From Oceanihabitans sediminis (GTDB lineage: Bacteria; Bacteroidota; Bacteroidia; Flavobacteriales; Flavobacteriaceae), in NCBI RefSeq assembly GCF_003337215.1, contig NZ_QPIG01000001.1, forward strand, positions 620,001-684,000: a DNA stretch of 64,000 nt. The letters run 5' to 3'. A program made the position numbers and the translations under genes. The notes beneath the pieces were generated by a model that saw nothing but the letters and a program-made list of their open reading frames with translations, was not told the origin of the DNA and searched no databases. This document shows, one piece after another, positions 34,980 to 43,243 of this stretch. Each line of letters begins with the position of its first letter. Within the stretch, counting starts at the first letter, position 1.

Positions 34980-35927
34980 ATGGGACAATTTATTTTAATT
35001 CCGTTAATATTCTTCGGATTAATCATTTTAGCATCATCCTTTTTCATGGTGAAACAGCAAACCGCAGCAATTATTGAACGTTTCGGTAGATTTAACAGTA
35101 TTCGTCATTCTGGTTTACAGATGAAAATTCCGTTAATAGACCGTGTTGCTGGTAGATTAAGTTTAAAAATTCAACAATTAGATGTAATTGTGGAAACAAA
35201 AACCTTAGATGATGTATTTGTGAAACTAAAAGTTTCTGTACAGTATAAGGTAGTTACAGAAAAAGTTTACGATGCTTTTTACAAATTAGATTATCCGCAT
35301 GAGCAAATCACCTCATATGTTTTTGATGTGGTACGTGCCGAAGTTCCAAAAATGAAATTAGATGATGTTTTTGTGAAGAAAGATGATATTGCAGTAGCTG
35401 TAAAAAGTGAGTTAAACGACGCTATGATGGATTATGGTTTTGATATTATTAGAACTTTAGTAACAGATATTGATCCAGATCCTCAAGTAAAAATAGCGAT
35501 GAACCGTATTAATGCTGCCGATAGAGAAAAAACAGCAGCGCAATATGAAGGAGATGCACAACGTATTTTAATTGTTGAAAAAGCAAAAGCTGAAGCAGAA
35601 AGCAAGCGACTACAAGGACAAGGTATCGCCGATCAACGTCGTGAAATTGCAAGAGGTTTAGAAGAGTCTGTAGATGTATTAAACCGTGTAGGTATTAATA
35701 GCCAAGAAGCTTCAGCGTTAATTGTTGTTACGCAACATTACGATACCTTACAGGCTATTGGAAGTGAAACGAACTCTAACTTAATCTTATTACCAAATTC
35801 ACCACAGGCAGGAAGCCAAATGCTAAATGATATGGTTGCAAGTTTTACAGCAAGTAATCAAATTGGTGAAGCAATGAAAGATGCTAAGAAAAAGAAAGAT
35901 AGCAACAAGGGAGCTAACAATGAATAA
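34980..35927 (+). CDS. SPFH/Band 7 domain protein
   Basis: A 315-residue membrane protein of the stomatin/prohibitin/flotillin group. It has one N-terminal membrane helix (residues 4-24), then the SPFH domain beginning VKQQTAAIIERFGRFNSIRHSGLQMKIPLIDRV. A charged helical region follows (AADREKTAAQYEGDAQRILIVEKAKAEAESKRLQ), ending with the ESVDVLNRVGINSQEASALIVVTQHYDTL segment of YbbK/QmcA-type members. Such proteins scaffold membrane microdomains and regulate proteases. Its last 8 bp overlap the next gene. Confidence 0.92.
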   Translation: MGQFILIPLIFFGLIILASSFFMVKQQTAAIIERFGRFNSIRHSGLQMKIPLIDRVAGRLSLKIQQLDVIVETKTLDDVFVKLKVSVQYKVVTEKVYDAFYKLDYPHEQITSYVFDVVRAEVPKMKLDDVFVKKDDIAVAVKSELNDAMMDYGFDIIRTLVTDIDPDPQVKIAMNRINAADREKTAAQYEGDAQRILIVEKAKAEAESKRLQGQGIADQRREIARGLEESVDVLNRVGINSQEASALIVVTQHYDTLQAIGSETNSNLILLPNSPQAGSQMLNDMVASFTASNQIGEAMKDAKKKKDSNKGANNE

Positions 35928-36441
35928 AATTTTCCTCCTATTGTTTTTGTGTAGCGGAATAAGCATTGCCCAAAACAAAGAAATATTGAAAGAATTAGCT
36001 TTAAGAAACGCCAAAACAACAAGTGAGGCTACCATTTCTGAAGATTATAAAACAGTTTTAAAACATACCCATCCATATCTTATAAACCTTATGGGTGGGA
36101 ATGAAAATGCTTCAGAAATAATTAAAGCATCTTTTAAAGAGCTTCGTTCTAAAGGAATAGTTTATGAAAAAGCCGAAATACTAAGTGTTTCAGATGTAGT
36201 TTTTGAACAAGACGAATACAGGTGTCTTGTAAAAGGCTATAACCAAATGAAATTACCTAATCTAAGAGTAAAAGCTACTAGTTACTTAATGGGTTTTTAT
36301 AATGCAAAAGATAGTATTTGGTATTTTATTGAAGCAGATAAAATGAATAATAAAGAGCTTGCTGATACTTTATTTCCAGGATTTAAAACCAAATTGGAGA
36401 TTCCGAAAGACGTAGTAGAAACTGAAGAAATTAAAGAATAG
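35920..36441 (+). CDS. Exported protein of unknown function, coupled to the SPFH gene
   Basis: A 173-residue protein from the ATG at 35920 (MNKIFLLLFLCSGISIAQN), which gives a clean signal peptide; the 13-codon longer frame would destroy it. The mature protein has an NTF2-like or similar alpha+beta look: HTHPYLINLMGG, then ELRSKGIVYEKAEILSVSDVVF and MGFYNAKDSIWYFIEADKMN. I do not recognise a named family. The ATG lies inside the last codons of the SPFH gene (8-bp overlap), so the two are translationally coupled. Confidence 0.75.
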   Translation: MNKIFLLLFLCSGISIAQNKEILKELALRNAKTTSEATISEDYKTVLKHTHPYLINLMGGNENASEIIKASFKELRSKGIVYEKAEILSVSDVVFEQDEYRCLVKGYNQMKLPNLRVKATSYLMGFYNAKDSIWYFIEADKMNNKELADTLFPGFKTKLEIPKDVVETEEIKE

Positions 36442-36497
36442 TAGTTATTTAACAGTTAAAAAACGTAACAAAAAATCAAATAAACTCATTTTCAAGT

Positions 36498-36505
36498 TAT
36501 ATTTG
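36498..36505 (+). promoter_or_regulatory. -7 promoter element (TATATTTG)
   Basis: A perfect TAnnTTTG, 60 bp before the start of the gene at 36566, in the 124-bp space after the preceding gene. Confidence 0.45.
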
Positions 36506-36565
36506 TTTGTATAGATACGAAATTGTATCTTAAATTTATTACAAATTAAAAAACACAGTACAATT

Positions 36566-37267
36566 ATGTTAAGAATTTTTGGATTATTTATATTATTAAT
36601 TTCACCTAGTTTGGTTACATCGCAGAGTATGCTAATTGATACTGGTGGAGATGTTGCTGGTAGAGGCGCAGGCTTAATTGAAACATCTCCTGTTATAATT
36701 AACGAAACCTATAAAGGTACACCATATCTTAATGAAGATTATTCTGTAATTTCTATAAATAAAATAGAAGGGGAAACTTTTAGCGCACGTTTTAATGCAG
36801 CAGCAGATGCTATGGAAATTTTAGTGAAAGACGGAAAAGCTTATAACCTTTCTCGTGATACAAACTTAGAAGTTACCTTTTTAATATCTAATAAAAAGTA
36901 TCGTGTTTTTTATTATAAAAACGAAAACAACTCTAATAGAAACGGCTATTTCGTAGTTTTAAATGATGATGATATAAAACTTTTAAAGAAGGAAATCATT
37001 AAATTTCATGATGAAAAACTAGCAACAAATAGTTATGATAGTGCTAGACCAGCTGAATTTAAAAGAGAAAAAGATAAATATTACTTCTTATTAAAAGATC
37101 AAATTTATGTTACAGAAGTTCCTAAAAGAAAAAAGGACTTGGTATACGCTCTTAATTTAGATTCTGAAAAGAAAGATAAAGTAGAGAAGTTTATGAAGAA
37201 AAATAGAATAAAAACAAACAAAGAAGAAGGTTTAATAGAGCTATTTAATTATATAAATACTCTATAA
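36566..37267 (+). CDS. Secreted hypothetical protein
   Basis: A 233-residue protein with signal MLRIFGLFILLISPSLVTSQ. An early TPYLNEDYSVISINKIEGETFSAR segment is followed by FNAAADAMEILVKDGKAYNL and then a Lys-rich C-terminal half. The pattern suggests a small secreted beta-rich protein of the kind common in flavobacteria. No known catalytic motif is visible. It has its own promoter element and strong terminator. Confidence 0.75.
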   Translation: MLRIFGLFILLISPSLVTSQSMLIDTGGDVAGRGAGLIETSPVIINETYKGTPYLNEDYSVISINKIEGETFSARFNAAADAMEILVKDGKAYNLSRDTNLEVTFLISNKKYRVFYYKNENNSNRNGYFVVLNDDDIKLLKKEIIKFHDEKLATNSYDSARPAEFKREKDKYYFLLKDQIYVTEVPKRKKDLVYALNLDSEKKDKVEKFMKKNRIKTNKEEGLIELFNYINTL

Positions 37268-37284
37268 ATACCTGTTAAATACTA

Positions 37285-37320
37285 AAAAAGCTCCAAGTTC
37301 TTACTTGGAGCTTTTTTTTT
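37285..37320 (+). terminator. Intrinsic terminator
   Basis: Stem AAAGCTCCAAG / CTTGGAGCTTT with a 6-base loop and nine T. It overlaps the last 20 bp of the convergent small gene ending at 37301. Confidence 0.88.
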
Positions 37321-37519
37321 GCTTATTAATATATTTCTTAAATACTGTTTTAAGACTGGATAAATAATCTTCTAAACATTTTTTATCTACAGTAGACTGA
37401 TGTAGTGTAGGTATAGCAATAGGATTTTCATCTAAATGCACATACAATTCATGATGATTATTCTGAATATCTAGTAAAAGTTCAGAAATCTTAGTTAATA
37501 ATTTTTGTTGTGTTTTCAT
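37301..37519 (-). CDS. Small conserved-looking hypothetical protein
   Basis: A 72-residue protein (MKTQQKLLTKISELLLDIQ...). It has an amphipathic helix, a short central segment YVHLDENPIAIPTLH, and a second helix KCLEDYLSSLKTVFKKYINK. The pattern of two helices around an LDE-x-P-I-x-I-P loop resembles small flavobacterial proteins that I have seen but cannot name. Codon use looks coding. Its last codons lie in the terminator of the gene that faces it. Confidence 0.6.
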   Translation of the reverse strand: MKTQQKLLTKISELLLDIQNNHHELYVHLDENPIAIPTLHQSTVDKKCLEDYLSSLKTVFKKYINKQKKSSK

Positions 37520-37593
37520 AATTCAATACATTTAAAATCAACAATTTAAGTTAATAAATTATATTCAATTTTCAAAATTATTATACTATTAGA

Positions 37594-38751
37594 TTATTTA
37601 AAAGGATGACGTTCTTGCCAATCTCTAATAGGATTCAAATATTTAACTAAAAGTTTTAAAAAAGTATTGCCAATAAAGTTATTTGTATGCTTTAAATAAA
37701 CGTGCATTACATGCGGTTTTGCTCCAATAGAACTTTTAATTTCCATAGCTGTTCTTGCAAAAACAATACTTTCAAAATTATTTTCAATACCATAAATGGT
37801 CATTTGGTAAAGCATATTTAAATATAGCTGGTGTTCCTGCTGTAAATCTTGCTTATATCCTAAAAAATAGGTTTCTATCGTGTTATCATTTAAAATCAAG
37901 GTATAAAAACCAATTAACTCTTCCTTTAAAAAACAACCAAAAACCTTGAAGTCTTCATTTAAGTATTCTTTTAACTTATAAAAATGATTTGGAGCAAGTT
38001 TAAAGGAATTTACCCCTGCATTATCAGATACATTCTCATAAAGAGTATAAAGTATCTTAGATTGCTTCTTTATAGATTCTAAATCTAATTCCCTTGTTTG
38101 AATCAAATAGGCTTTCTTTCTGGCTCTTTTGTACCTATCTCTATATTTTTTATTGAAAGCTGCAATATAATCTTCTGTGCTAGTCCATTGCTTTGGAATT
38201 GAAAAAAGCATATTTGGTTGCACTTGGACTTTATACAAGTTTTCCTTTTTAAAAAATGCTGTATTTGTGTGAATTGGATCTTCTTCAAAGAAATCTTTAA
38301 ATGCTATTATTCTAATCTTCTTCTGATATTGCTTTTTAATATCCTTTTTAAGTTGATGTATGGCTTGACTTAATTGTTTGAAATACGCTTCCATAGAAAT
38401 TTCTTCGGAAAGAAAAAATATACCATGCTGGCCAGTATGCATTAGGTTTCCAATTATCAATGCATTTCCTTTTACAATCTTTGCAAAAAGTTTTTTACCA
38501 AGAAATTTTAAATTATTTGAGGAGGTATTTCGAAATATATCATCGGTATACATCTGTACACGTTGAATAACCGCAATACCGACTAGTTTTTCGGCTTTAT
38601 ACACACACAAATAGTTACTATATATGTTTGCAGGAGAAGATTGTTCTAAAGCGCTTAAAAAAGCTTTTTTTAAGAAAATATCACACGTAGGAAGTGCATC
38701 CCAAGTATTTGGAAGTTCATTTGTATTCTTAAAAAGTTTAAAGTGTACCAA
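37594..38751 (-). CDS. GNAT-superfamily N-acyltransferase, BioF2/FemAB-like
   Basis: A 385-residue two-lobed protein. The first lobe begins FKLFKNTNELPNTWDAL with CVYKAEKLVGIAVIQRV; the second contains HFYKLKEYLNEDFKVFGCFLKEELIGFYTLILNDN and FLGYKQDLQQEHQLYLNMLYQMT, the shape of Acetyltransf_6-type GNAT domains. Homologues join amino acids or acyl groups in envelope synthesis. The only start in frame near the expected position is a TTG at 38749-38751, so the exact start is uncertain. Confidence 0.78.
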   Translation of the reverse strand: MVHFKLFKNTNELPNTWDALPTCDIFLKKAFLSALEQSSPANIYSNYLCVYKAEKLVGIAVIQRVQMYTDDIFRNTSSNNLKFLGKKLFAKIVKGNALIIGNLMHTGQHGIFFLSEEISMEAYFKQLSQAIHQLKKDIKKQYQKKIRIIAFKDFFEEDPIHTNTAFFKKENLYKVQVQPNMLFSIPKQWTSTEDYIAAFNKKYRDRYKRARKKAYLIQTRELDLESIKKQSKILYTLYENVSDNAGVNSFKLAPNHFYKLKEYLNEDFKVFGCFLKEELIGFYTLILNDNTIETYFLGYKQDLQQEHQLYLNMLYQMTIYGIENNFESIVFARTAMEIKSSIGAKPHVMHVYLKHTNNFIGNTFLKLLVKYLNPIRDWQERHPFK

Positions 38752-38762
38752 ATAGAAAAAAT

Positions 38763-38794
38763 AAAAGACTGAAAATATACACTTTCAGTCTTTT
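38763..38794. terminator. Bidirectional-type terminator
   Basis: Stem AAAAGACTGAAA / TTTCAGTCTTTT with an 8-base loop, between the DUF1761 gene end and the start of the GNAT gene; it ends the DUF1761 transcript on the minus strand. Confidence 0.78.
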
Positions 38795-38818
38795 AATATA
38801 TTAAATCATTACAATCTT

Positions 38819-39301
38819 TTATAATCCGCAAAGAAGTGCACCCATTACCGTAAGTGTTAGAATCCAATATCCTGCGTTTATAAAAATATATCTAAAGCTT
38901 TTACGCTCGAATAAAGCATTGGTACCGAGAATTGGTAAAGCACCTAAAACACCAAACATTGCACCGTGTAAAGCACCATGTTTAAAAGTTCTAAAAGCAC
39001 TACCGTAGTCTTCCATAAAAGCAACATAGGATGGTAAAGAATTTGTAGCATCCCCTCCTATCATACCTAATGCACCAAACTGGTGGTTGGTAAATTGCAT
39101 TAACAAAAAGGCTAATAGGGCTGAAAAAACTAGAGACAAACCAAAAATTATTGCCATGTTTCCTCCTTTTATTTTTTCTTCTGTCATGCCAGATTCACGC
39201 ATCCAAACAGTTCCAAAAACCTTAGGATTGTACCAGAAAGCGCCAATTAGTAATGCGGAAACAGCAGCTATAGGAATAGCCCATGGATTAATTAATTGCA
39301 T
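38819..39301 (-). CDS. DUF1761 family membrane protein
   Basis: A 160-residue membrane protein with about four helices. The opening NPWAIPIAAVSALLIGAFWYNPKVFGTVWMRESGMTEE is characteristic of DUF1761: a conserved W-Y-x-P-x-x-F-G-x-x-W followed by a G-M-T-E-E motif. HGALHGAMFGVLGALPILG and ALFERKSFRYIFINAGYWI complete the pattern. Function is unknown. It is separate from glnS by 56 bp. Confidence 0.88.
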   Translation of the reverse strand: MQLINPWAIPIAAVSALLIGAFWYNPKVFGTVWMRESGMTEEKIKGGNMAIIFGLSLVFSALLAFLLMQFTNHQFGALGMIGGDATNSLPSYVAFMEDYGSAFRTFKHGALHGAMFGVLGALPILGTNALFERKSFRYIFINAGYWILTLTVMGALLCGL

Positions 39302-39357
39302 ATATATTTATTTTATAGTTCGTCTTTTAAAGGTACGTAAAAATTATAGTTTTTTTA

Positions 39358-41370
39358 TTATAAGTTTTGTGCTTCAGCAACTAATATTTCGTTTTTATCT
39401 TCTAGTGCTTTATTAATAAAATCGTCTATCGCTTCGTTTTTTTCTAAACCGTTTTTCAATAAAATACTTAAAGTAAGCATAGCAGCAATTCTAGTTCCGG
39501 CCTTTTTAACAGCTGTTCCAAAAAGAGGTTCTAATTCTTCAAAAGTAACCTCTTTAGCAAGTTCTAAAATTTCAGCTCTTACTTTTTGTTGTTTTTCTTC
39601 TGAAAGATTAGTGTATTTCTTACCTAACTGCTGAATCACATTAATAGCTTTCTTTTGAGCTTGTTGCTGTGGTTTTGCTTGTTTATTAGAAGTTCCAGCG
39701 GAAGCTTTTGGTTTTGCTTTAGCCCAAGAATCACGTAAACCAACTGTTTTATTAAAAACTAATTTTTCAGCTGTAGCATCATCATCTACATTAAAATATC
39801 CTATACGTTGAAATTGAAACTGCTCTCCTTGCTTCGCATCTGCTAGACTTGGCTCAATAAAAGCATTCACGATTTTTAAAGAATTAGGGTTAATAAATTC
39901 CATAAAATCTTTTTCTGAATGACTATCTGGAGCTGCATCTAAAAATAACCTATCGTATTCTCTAACTTCAGCTTGAATAGCATGTTTTATAGAAACCCAA
40001 TGCAAGGTTCCTTTTACTTTCTTAGTAGTATCTTCGATATAAGTACAGTGAATTTCTTCTATGTTTCCGTTTGCATCTTTTACAACACTTTCAGCTTTGA
40101 TTATATAAGCGTTTTTAAGTCTAACTTCACCTCCTAGTTTTAATCTAAAAAACTTACTACCAGCTTCTTCTTTAAAATCTTCTTTTTCTATATAAATTTC
40201 TCTTGAAAAAGGAACTTTTCTAGTTCCAGCTGAAGCATCTTCTGGATTATTTTCAGCTTCAAACCATTCTTCTTTATCTTCAGGGTAATTAGTAATTACG
40301 ACTTTTATAGGATCTAGAACAGCCATAATTCTAGGTGCCGTTTTATTTAAATCTTCACGAACACAGAATTCTAAAAGAGAAACATCAATCACGTTTTCAC
40401 GTTTTGCTACTCCTACTTTTTTAATAAACTGTCTGATAGAATTTGGTGTATAACCTCTTCTTCTTAATCCTGAAATTGTTGGCATTCTAGGATCATCCCA
40501 ACCAGAAACTACGCCGTCTTCTACCAATTTAAGTAGCTTACGCTTACTCATAATGGTATAGCTTAAGTTTAAACGAGCAAACTCACGTTGTTTTGGTAAT
40601 AATGGATATTCTTTGGAAGCATAAGTATATACTTGCTCTTTAAACCAATCATACAGTTTTCTGTGTGGTTTAAATTCTAAAGAACATAAAGAATGTGAAA
40701 TTTGTTCTAAATAATCGCTTTCACCATGTGTCCAATCGTACATTGGATAAATACACCAATCGTTTCCAGTTCTGTGGTGTTTTGCATGCATAACACGGTA
40801 CATGATAGGATCACGCATAAGCATATTAGGATCTTCCATATCTATTTTAGCACGAAGTACGTGAGTTCCAGCAGGGAATTCACCATCTTTCATACGCTCA
40901 AATAAATCTAGATTTTCGGCTACGCTTCTATTTCTATACGGACTATTTGTTCCTACTTGAGTTGGGGTTCCCTTCTGCTCTGCCATAGCTTCGCTAGATT
41001 GAGAATCTACATAGGCTTTTCCATCTTTAATCATTAAAACAGCCCAATCATATAACTGTTGAAAATAATCTGATGAGTATAATTCGTTTGCCCATTGGTA
41101 ACCTAACCAAGAAATATCACGCTTAATAGCATCTACGTATTCTTGTTCTTCTTTTGAAGGGTTTGTATCGTCAAAACGAAGGTTTACAGGTGCATTATAT
41201 TTTTCACCTAAACCAAAACTAATTCCGATGGCTTTTGTATGACCAATATGTAAATAACCATTTGGTTCTGGTGGAAAACGAAAACGTAAATGCTCTTTAG
41301 GCATTCCGTTTTTTAAATCTTCTTCTATAATATGCTCAATAAAGTGGAGCGATTTAGTTTCTTCAGACAT
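39358..41370 (-). CDS. glnS: Glutamine--tRNA ligase with C-terminal extension
   Basis: A class I synthetase of 670 residues. The HIGH motif is PEPNGYLHIGHTKAI near residue 33 and the KMSKS-type motif is IMSKRKLLKLV. FDDTNPSKEEQEYVDAI and DWTHGESDYLEQISHSLCSLEF are standard GlnRS segments. After about residue 555 it carries an Ala/Lys/Gln-rich linker and a helical domain (IQQLGKKYTNLSEEKQQKVRAEILELAK) that the 554-residue E. coli enzyme lacks; this may be a tRNA-binding appendix. Confidence 0.97.
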   Translation of the reverse strand: MSEETKSLHFIEHIIEEDLKNGMPKEHLRFRFPPEPNGYLHIGHTKAIGISFGLGEKYNAPVNLRFDDTNPSKEEQEYVDAIKRDISWLGYQWANELYSSDYFQQLYDWAVLMIKDGKAYVDSQSSEAMAEQKGTPTQVGTNSPYRNRSVAENLDLFERMKDGEFPAGTHVLRAKIDMEDPNMLMRDPIMYRVMHAKHHRTGNDWCIYPMYDWTHGESDYLEQISHSLCSLEFKPHRKLYDWFKEQVYTYASKEYPLLPKQREFARLNLSYTIMSKRKLLKLVEDGVVSGWDDPRMPTISGLRRRGYTPNSIRQFIKKVGVAKRENVIDVSLLEFCVREDLNKTAPRIMAVLDPIKVVITNYPEDKEEWFEAENNPEDASAGTRKVPFSREIYIEKEDFKEEAGSKFFRLKLGGEVRLKNAYIIKAESVVKDANGNIEEIHCTYIEDTTKKVKGTLHWVSIKHAIQAEVREYDRLFLDAAPDSHSEKDFMEFINPNSLKIVNAFIEPSLADAKQGEQFQFQRIGYFNVDDDATAEKLVFNKTVGLRDSWAKAKPKASAGTSNKQAKPQQQAQKKAINVIQQLGKKYTNLSEEKQQKVRAEILELAKEVTFEELEPLFGTAVKKAGTRIAAMLTLSILLKNGLEKNEAIDDFINKALEDKNEILVAEAQNL

Positions 41371-41508
41371 ATATTTCTTTTATCTATAAGGTTTTTCTGT
41401 GAAGAATAACCTGCTTAAAATAGGCTGTAAAATTACGGAAAATACTACACAATTGTAACAAAGTTTTTGTTTCTTCTACTTATAAGTATAACTAAAGGGA
41501 AACTTAAG

Positions 41509-41718
41509 ATGAGAAATATGAATTATACCTGTCCTAAATGTGCAAATACAACCTACGAATTAGATCAAATACAAGCAACGGGAGGACTTTTTACAAAGTT
41601 GTTTAATATTCAAAATAAGAAGTTTACCTCGGTAACATGTAAAAAATGTACCTATACGGAGTTTTTTAAGACTAAAAGTAGCGCAATAAGTAATATCTTT
41701 GATTTTTTTACAAACTAA
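41509..41718 (+). CDS. Small zinc-ribbon protein
   Basis: A 69-residue protein from the ATG at 41509 (MRNMNYTCPKCANTTYE). Two Cys pairs, CPKC and CKKC, about 40 residues apart form a zinc ribbon. The middle part, TGGLFTKLFNIQNKKFTSVTC, is typical of short zinc-ribbon proteins thought to bind nucleic acid. A longer frame starts at a TTG 14 codons upstream and is unlikely. The stop shares a base with the folB start (TAATG), so the two are coupled. Confidence 0.82.
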   Translation: MRNMNYTCPKCANTTYELDQIQATGGLFTKLFNIQNKKFTSVTCKKCTYTEFFKTKSSAISNIFDFFTN

Positions 41719-42089
41719 TGGGAATAATAAAAGTTGAAAATATTCGTGTTTTTGCAAATCATGGTTGCTTAACCGAAGAGACGAAAATTGGTAGTGATTA
41801 TCGTGTAGATTTAAAAGTGAAAGCCGACTTACAGAAAAGTGCAAATACAGATGATTTAAAAGATACTGTAGATTATGTATTTTTAAATAAGGTGGTTAGA
41901 GAGGAAATGGCAAAACCTTCTAGATTACTAGAAACAGTTGCAAAACGTATTTTATCTCGTATCTTTGCAGAAGACAAACTTATTACTATAGCTACTGTTG
42001 CAGTAAGTAAAATTAACCCTCCAATAGGTGGAGATGTGGAGATGGTAACTATAGAAATGACAGAGAAAAGAAAAATTGCATCTAAGTAG
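41718..42089 (+). CDS. folB: Dihydroneopterin aldolase
   Basis: A 123-residue folate-synthesis enzyme that forms 6-hydroxymethyl-dihydropterin. FANHGCLTEETKIGSDYRVDL holds the conserved substrate-binding Glu, and the C-terminal AVSKINPPIGGDVEMVTIEM holds the catalytic Lys. DTVDYVFLNKVVREEM and SRLLETVAKRIL are also typical. It follows a zinc-ribbon gene with a TAATG junction and precedes tRNA-Cys by 70 bp. Confidence 0.95.
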   Translation: MGIIKVENIRVFANHGCLTEETKIGSDYRVDLKVKADLQKSANTDDLKDTVDYVFLNKVVREEMAKPSRLLETVAKRILSRIFAEDKLITIATVAVSKINPPIGGDVEMVTIEMTEKRKIASK

Positions 42090-42109
42090 GGTTAAAATAG
42101 AATTATTTT

Positions 42110-42117
42110 TATATTTG
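42110..42117 (+). promoter_or_regulatory. -7 promoter element (TATATTTG) for tRNA-Cys
   Basis: A perfect TAnnTTTG, 42 bp before the 5' end of the mature tRNA-Cys. Confidence 0.5.
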
Positions 42118-42159
42118 CCCTCTCGTTAAATAAAGCGATTTTTTTAATTGAGAATATAA

Positions 42160-42230
42160 GGTGTCGTGGCCGAGTGGCTAGGCAGTGGTCTGCAACACCA
42201 TCTACAGCGGTTCGAATCCGCTCGACACCT
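42160..42230 (+). tRNA. tRNA-Cys (anticodon GCA)
   Basis: A 71-nt cloverleaf. Acceptor arms are GGTGTCG / CGACACC, discriminator T; D-arm GCC...GGC; anticodon stem GTGGT / ACCAT with loop CTGCAAC (anticodon GCA at 42191-42193); T-arm AGCGG / CCGCT with loop TTCGAAT. CCA is not encoded. It is followed at once by a terminator and then by a repeated array of its own 3' half. Confidence 0.96.
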
Positions 42231-42660
42231 CAAAAACCTTCAAGTAAATCTTGGAGGTTTTTTTATTTCTAATTTTTATGAAAAATTATGATTAAATATA
42301 TAACACCATCTACAGCGGTTTAAATCTATTCGACACCTCAAAAACCTTCAAGTAAACCTTGGAGGTTTTTTTATTTCTAATTTTTATGAAAAATTATGAT
42401 TAAATATATAACACCATCTACAGCGGTTTAAATCTATTCGACACCTCAAAACCTTCAAGTAAACCTTGGAGGTTTTTTTATTTCTAATTTTTATGAAAAA
42501 TTATGATTAAATATATAACACTATCTACAGCGGTTTAAATCTACTCGAAACCTCAAAAACCATATAGAAAACTAAGATACTTTTATGTTTAATTTTTATG
42601 AAAGATTATAATTAAATGTATCACCAACTACAGCGGTTCGAATCTACTAGAAACAACAAA
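42194..42660 (+). repeat. Tandem array of tRNA-Cys 3' half plus terminator (about 108-bp unit)
   Basis: The unit begins AACACCATCTACAGCGG (inside the tRNA, from the 3' side of the anticodon loop) and runs through the tRNA 3' end, the terminator hairpin and an AT spacer ending in AAATATAT. Unit starts are 42194 (the real tRNA), 42302, 42410, 42517 and about 42621, so periods are 108, 108, 107 and about 104. Copies 1 and 2 are near-identical to each other. Copies 3 and 4 are more diverged. None of copies 1-4 has the 5' half of the tRNA, so none can fold as a tRNA. Confidence 0.93.
42232..42264 (+). terminator. Terminator of tRNA-Cys, repeated in the array
   Basis: Stem AAACCTTCAAG / CTTGGAGGTTT (one G-T pair) followed by T7. 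Near-identical copies recur about 108 and 215 bp further on, as part of the tandem units. Confidence 0.8.
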
Positions 42661-42700
42661 AAAATTGGAATATTTTTTTATCTCTTGTACAGAAAATTGA

Positions 42701-42729
42701 AAAGCCTTCAAAAGTTACTCGAAGGCTTT
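42701..42729 (-). terminator. Terminator of the GspG-like gene
   Basis: Stem AAAGCCTTC / GAAGGCTTT with an 11-base loop. On the minus strand it is followed by TTCAATTTTCTG. It lies 36 bp beyond the stop of the GspG-like gene. Confidence 0.6.
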
Positions 42730-42764
42730 GATGTTTATAGTAGTTATGAACTTAAAAATTCTAG

Positions 42765-43235
42765 TTATTTTTCCGATTGAATATCATCTTCAGTTCCAAA
42801 TATTCCATCAGAACCGGCAGAAATAATTAAAAATCCTTTACCATTTTTGGTAATCTTAAATTTATATTCTCGATTCCAAGCATCTTTTTTCCAATCTTGT
42901 CTTATAGGACTATTTCCTATTAATTGGTTAATATCTTGAGGATATTGGCCAAATTTTTCATTCCAACTTTCCATTCTTTTACTCATTTCAGATATTTCAA
43001 TTTTAGTTTTATCAGGAAAAACAGATGTTCTTTGATAAGTAAAAAATAGAACTGTACTTAACATGAATACAATAAAAATAGTTAGAAATATTAATACACT
43101 TGGTTGTAAAAAATACTTTTGAATTGGTCTTTTAATTCCGTCTTCTTTTACTCTTTTATTTATTCGCTTATGATGTTTAAAATCTTCACGAATTAGACCA
43201 AATTCAGCTAAAAAAGAAAGTATTATTTCTAACAT
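42765..43235 (-). CDS. GspG-like C-terminal domain protein with one membrane helix
   Basis: A 156-residue protein from the ATG at 43233-43235. A longer frame starting at TTG (43298) would overlap the upstream gene by 55 bp. A basic N-terminal part precedes one membrane helix (VLIFLTIFIVFMLSTVLFF, near residues 47-66). The C-terminal third reads MESWNEKFGQYPQDINQLI ... DAWNREYKFKI ... FLIISAGSDGIFGTEDDI. The last segment matches the conserved calcium-binding end of type II secretion major pseudopilins (GspG). There is no prepilin peptidase site, so it is not a pseudopilin. It follows the 44.4-kb barrel gene by 8 bp. Confidence 0.72.
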   Translation of the reverse strand: MLEIILSFLAEFGLIREDFKHHKRINKRVKEDGIKRPIQKYFLQPSVLIFLTIFIVFMLSTVLFFTYQRTSVFPDKTKIEISEMSKRMESWNEKFGQYPQDINQLIGNSPIRQDWKKDAWNREYKFKITKNGKGFLIISAGSDGIFGTEDDIQSEK

Positions 43236-43243
43236 TGATTTGG

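Noticed and set aside
41560-41844. Minus-strand frame across the zinc-ribbon and folB genes
   Set aside because: It covers two well-supported plus-strand genes joined by a TAATG coupling, and its product resembles no known protein.
42302-42660. Possible further tRNA genes or a CRISPR array after tRNA-Cys
   Set aside because: The copies lack the 5' half of the tRNA and their T-arm no longer pairs. The unit is a continuous tandem repeat of about 108 bp, without short repeats alternating with unique spacers, and there are no cas genes.
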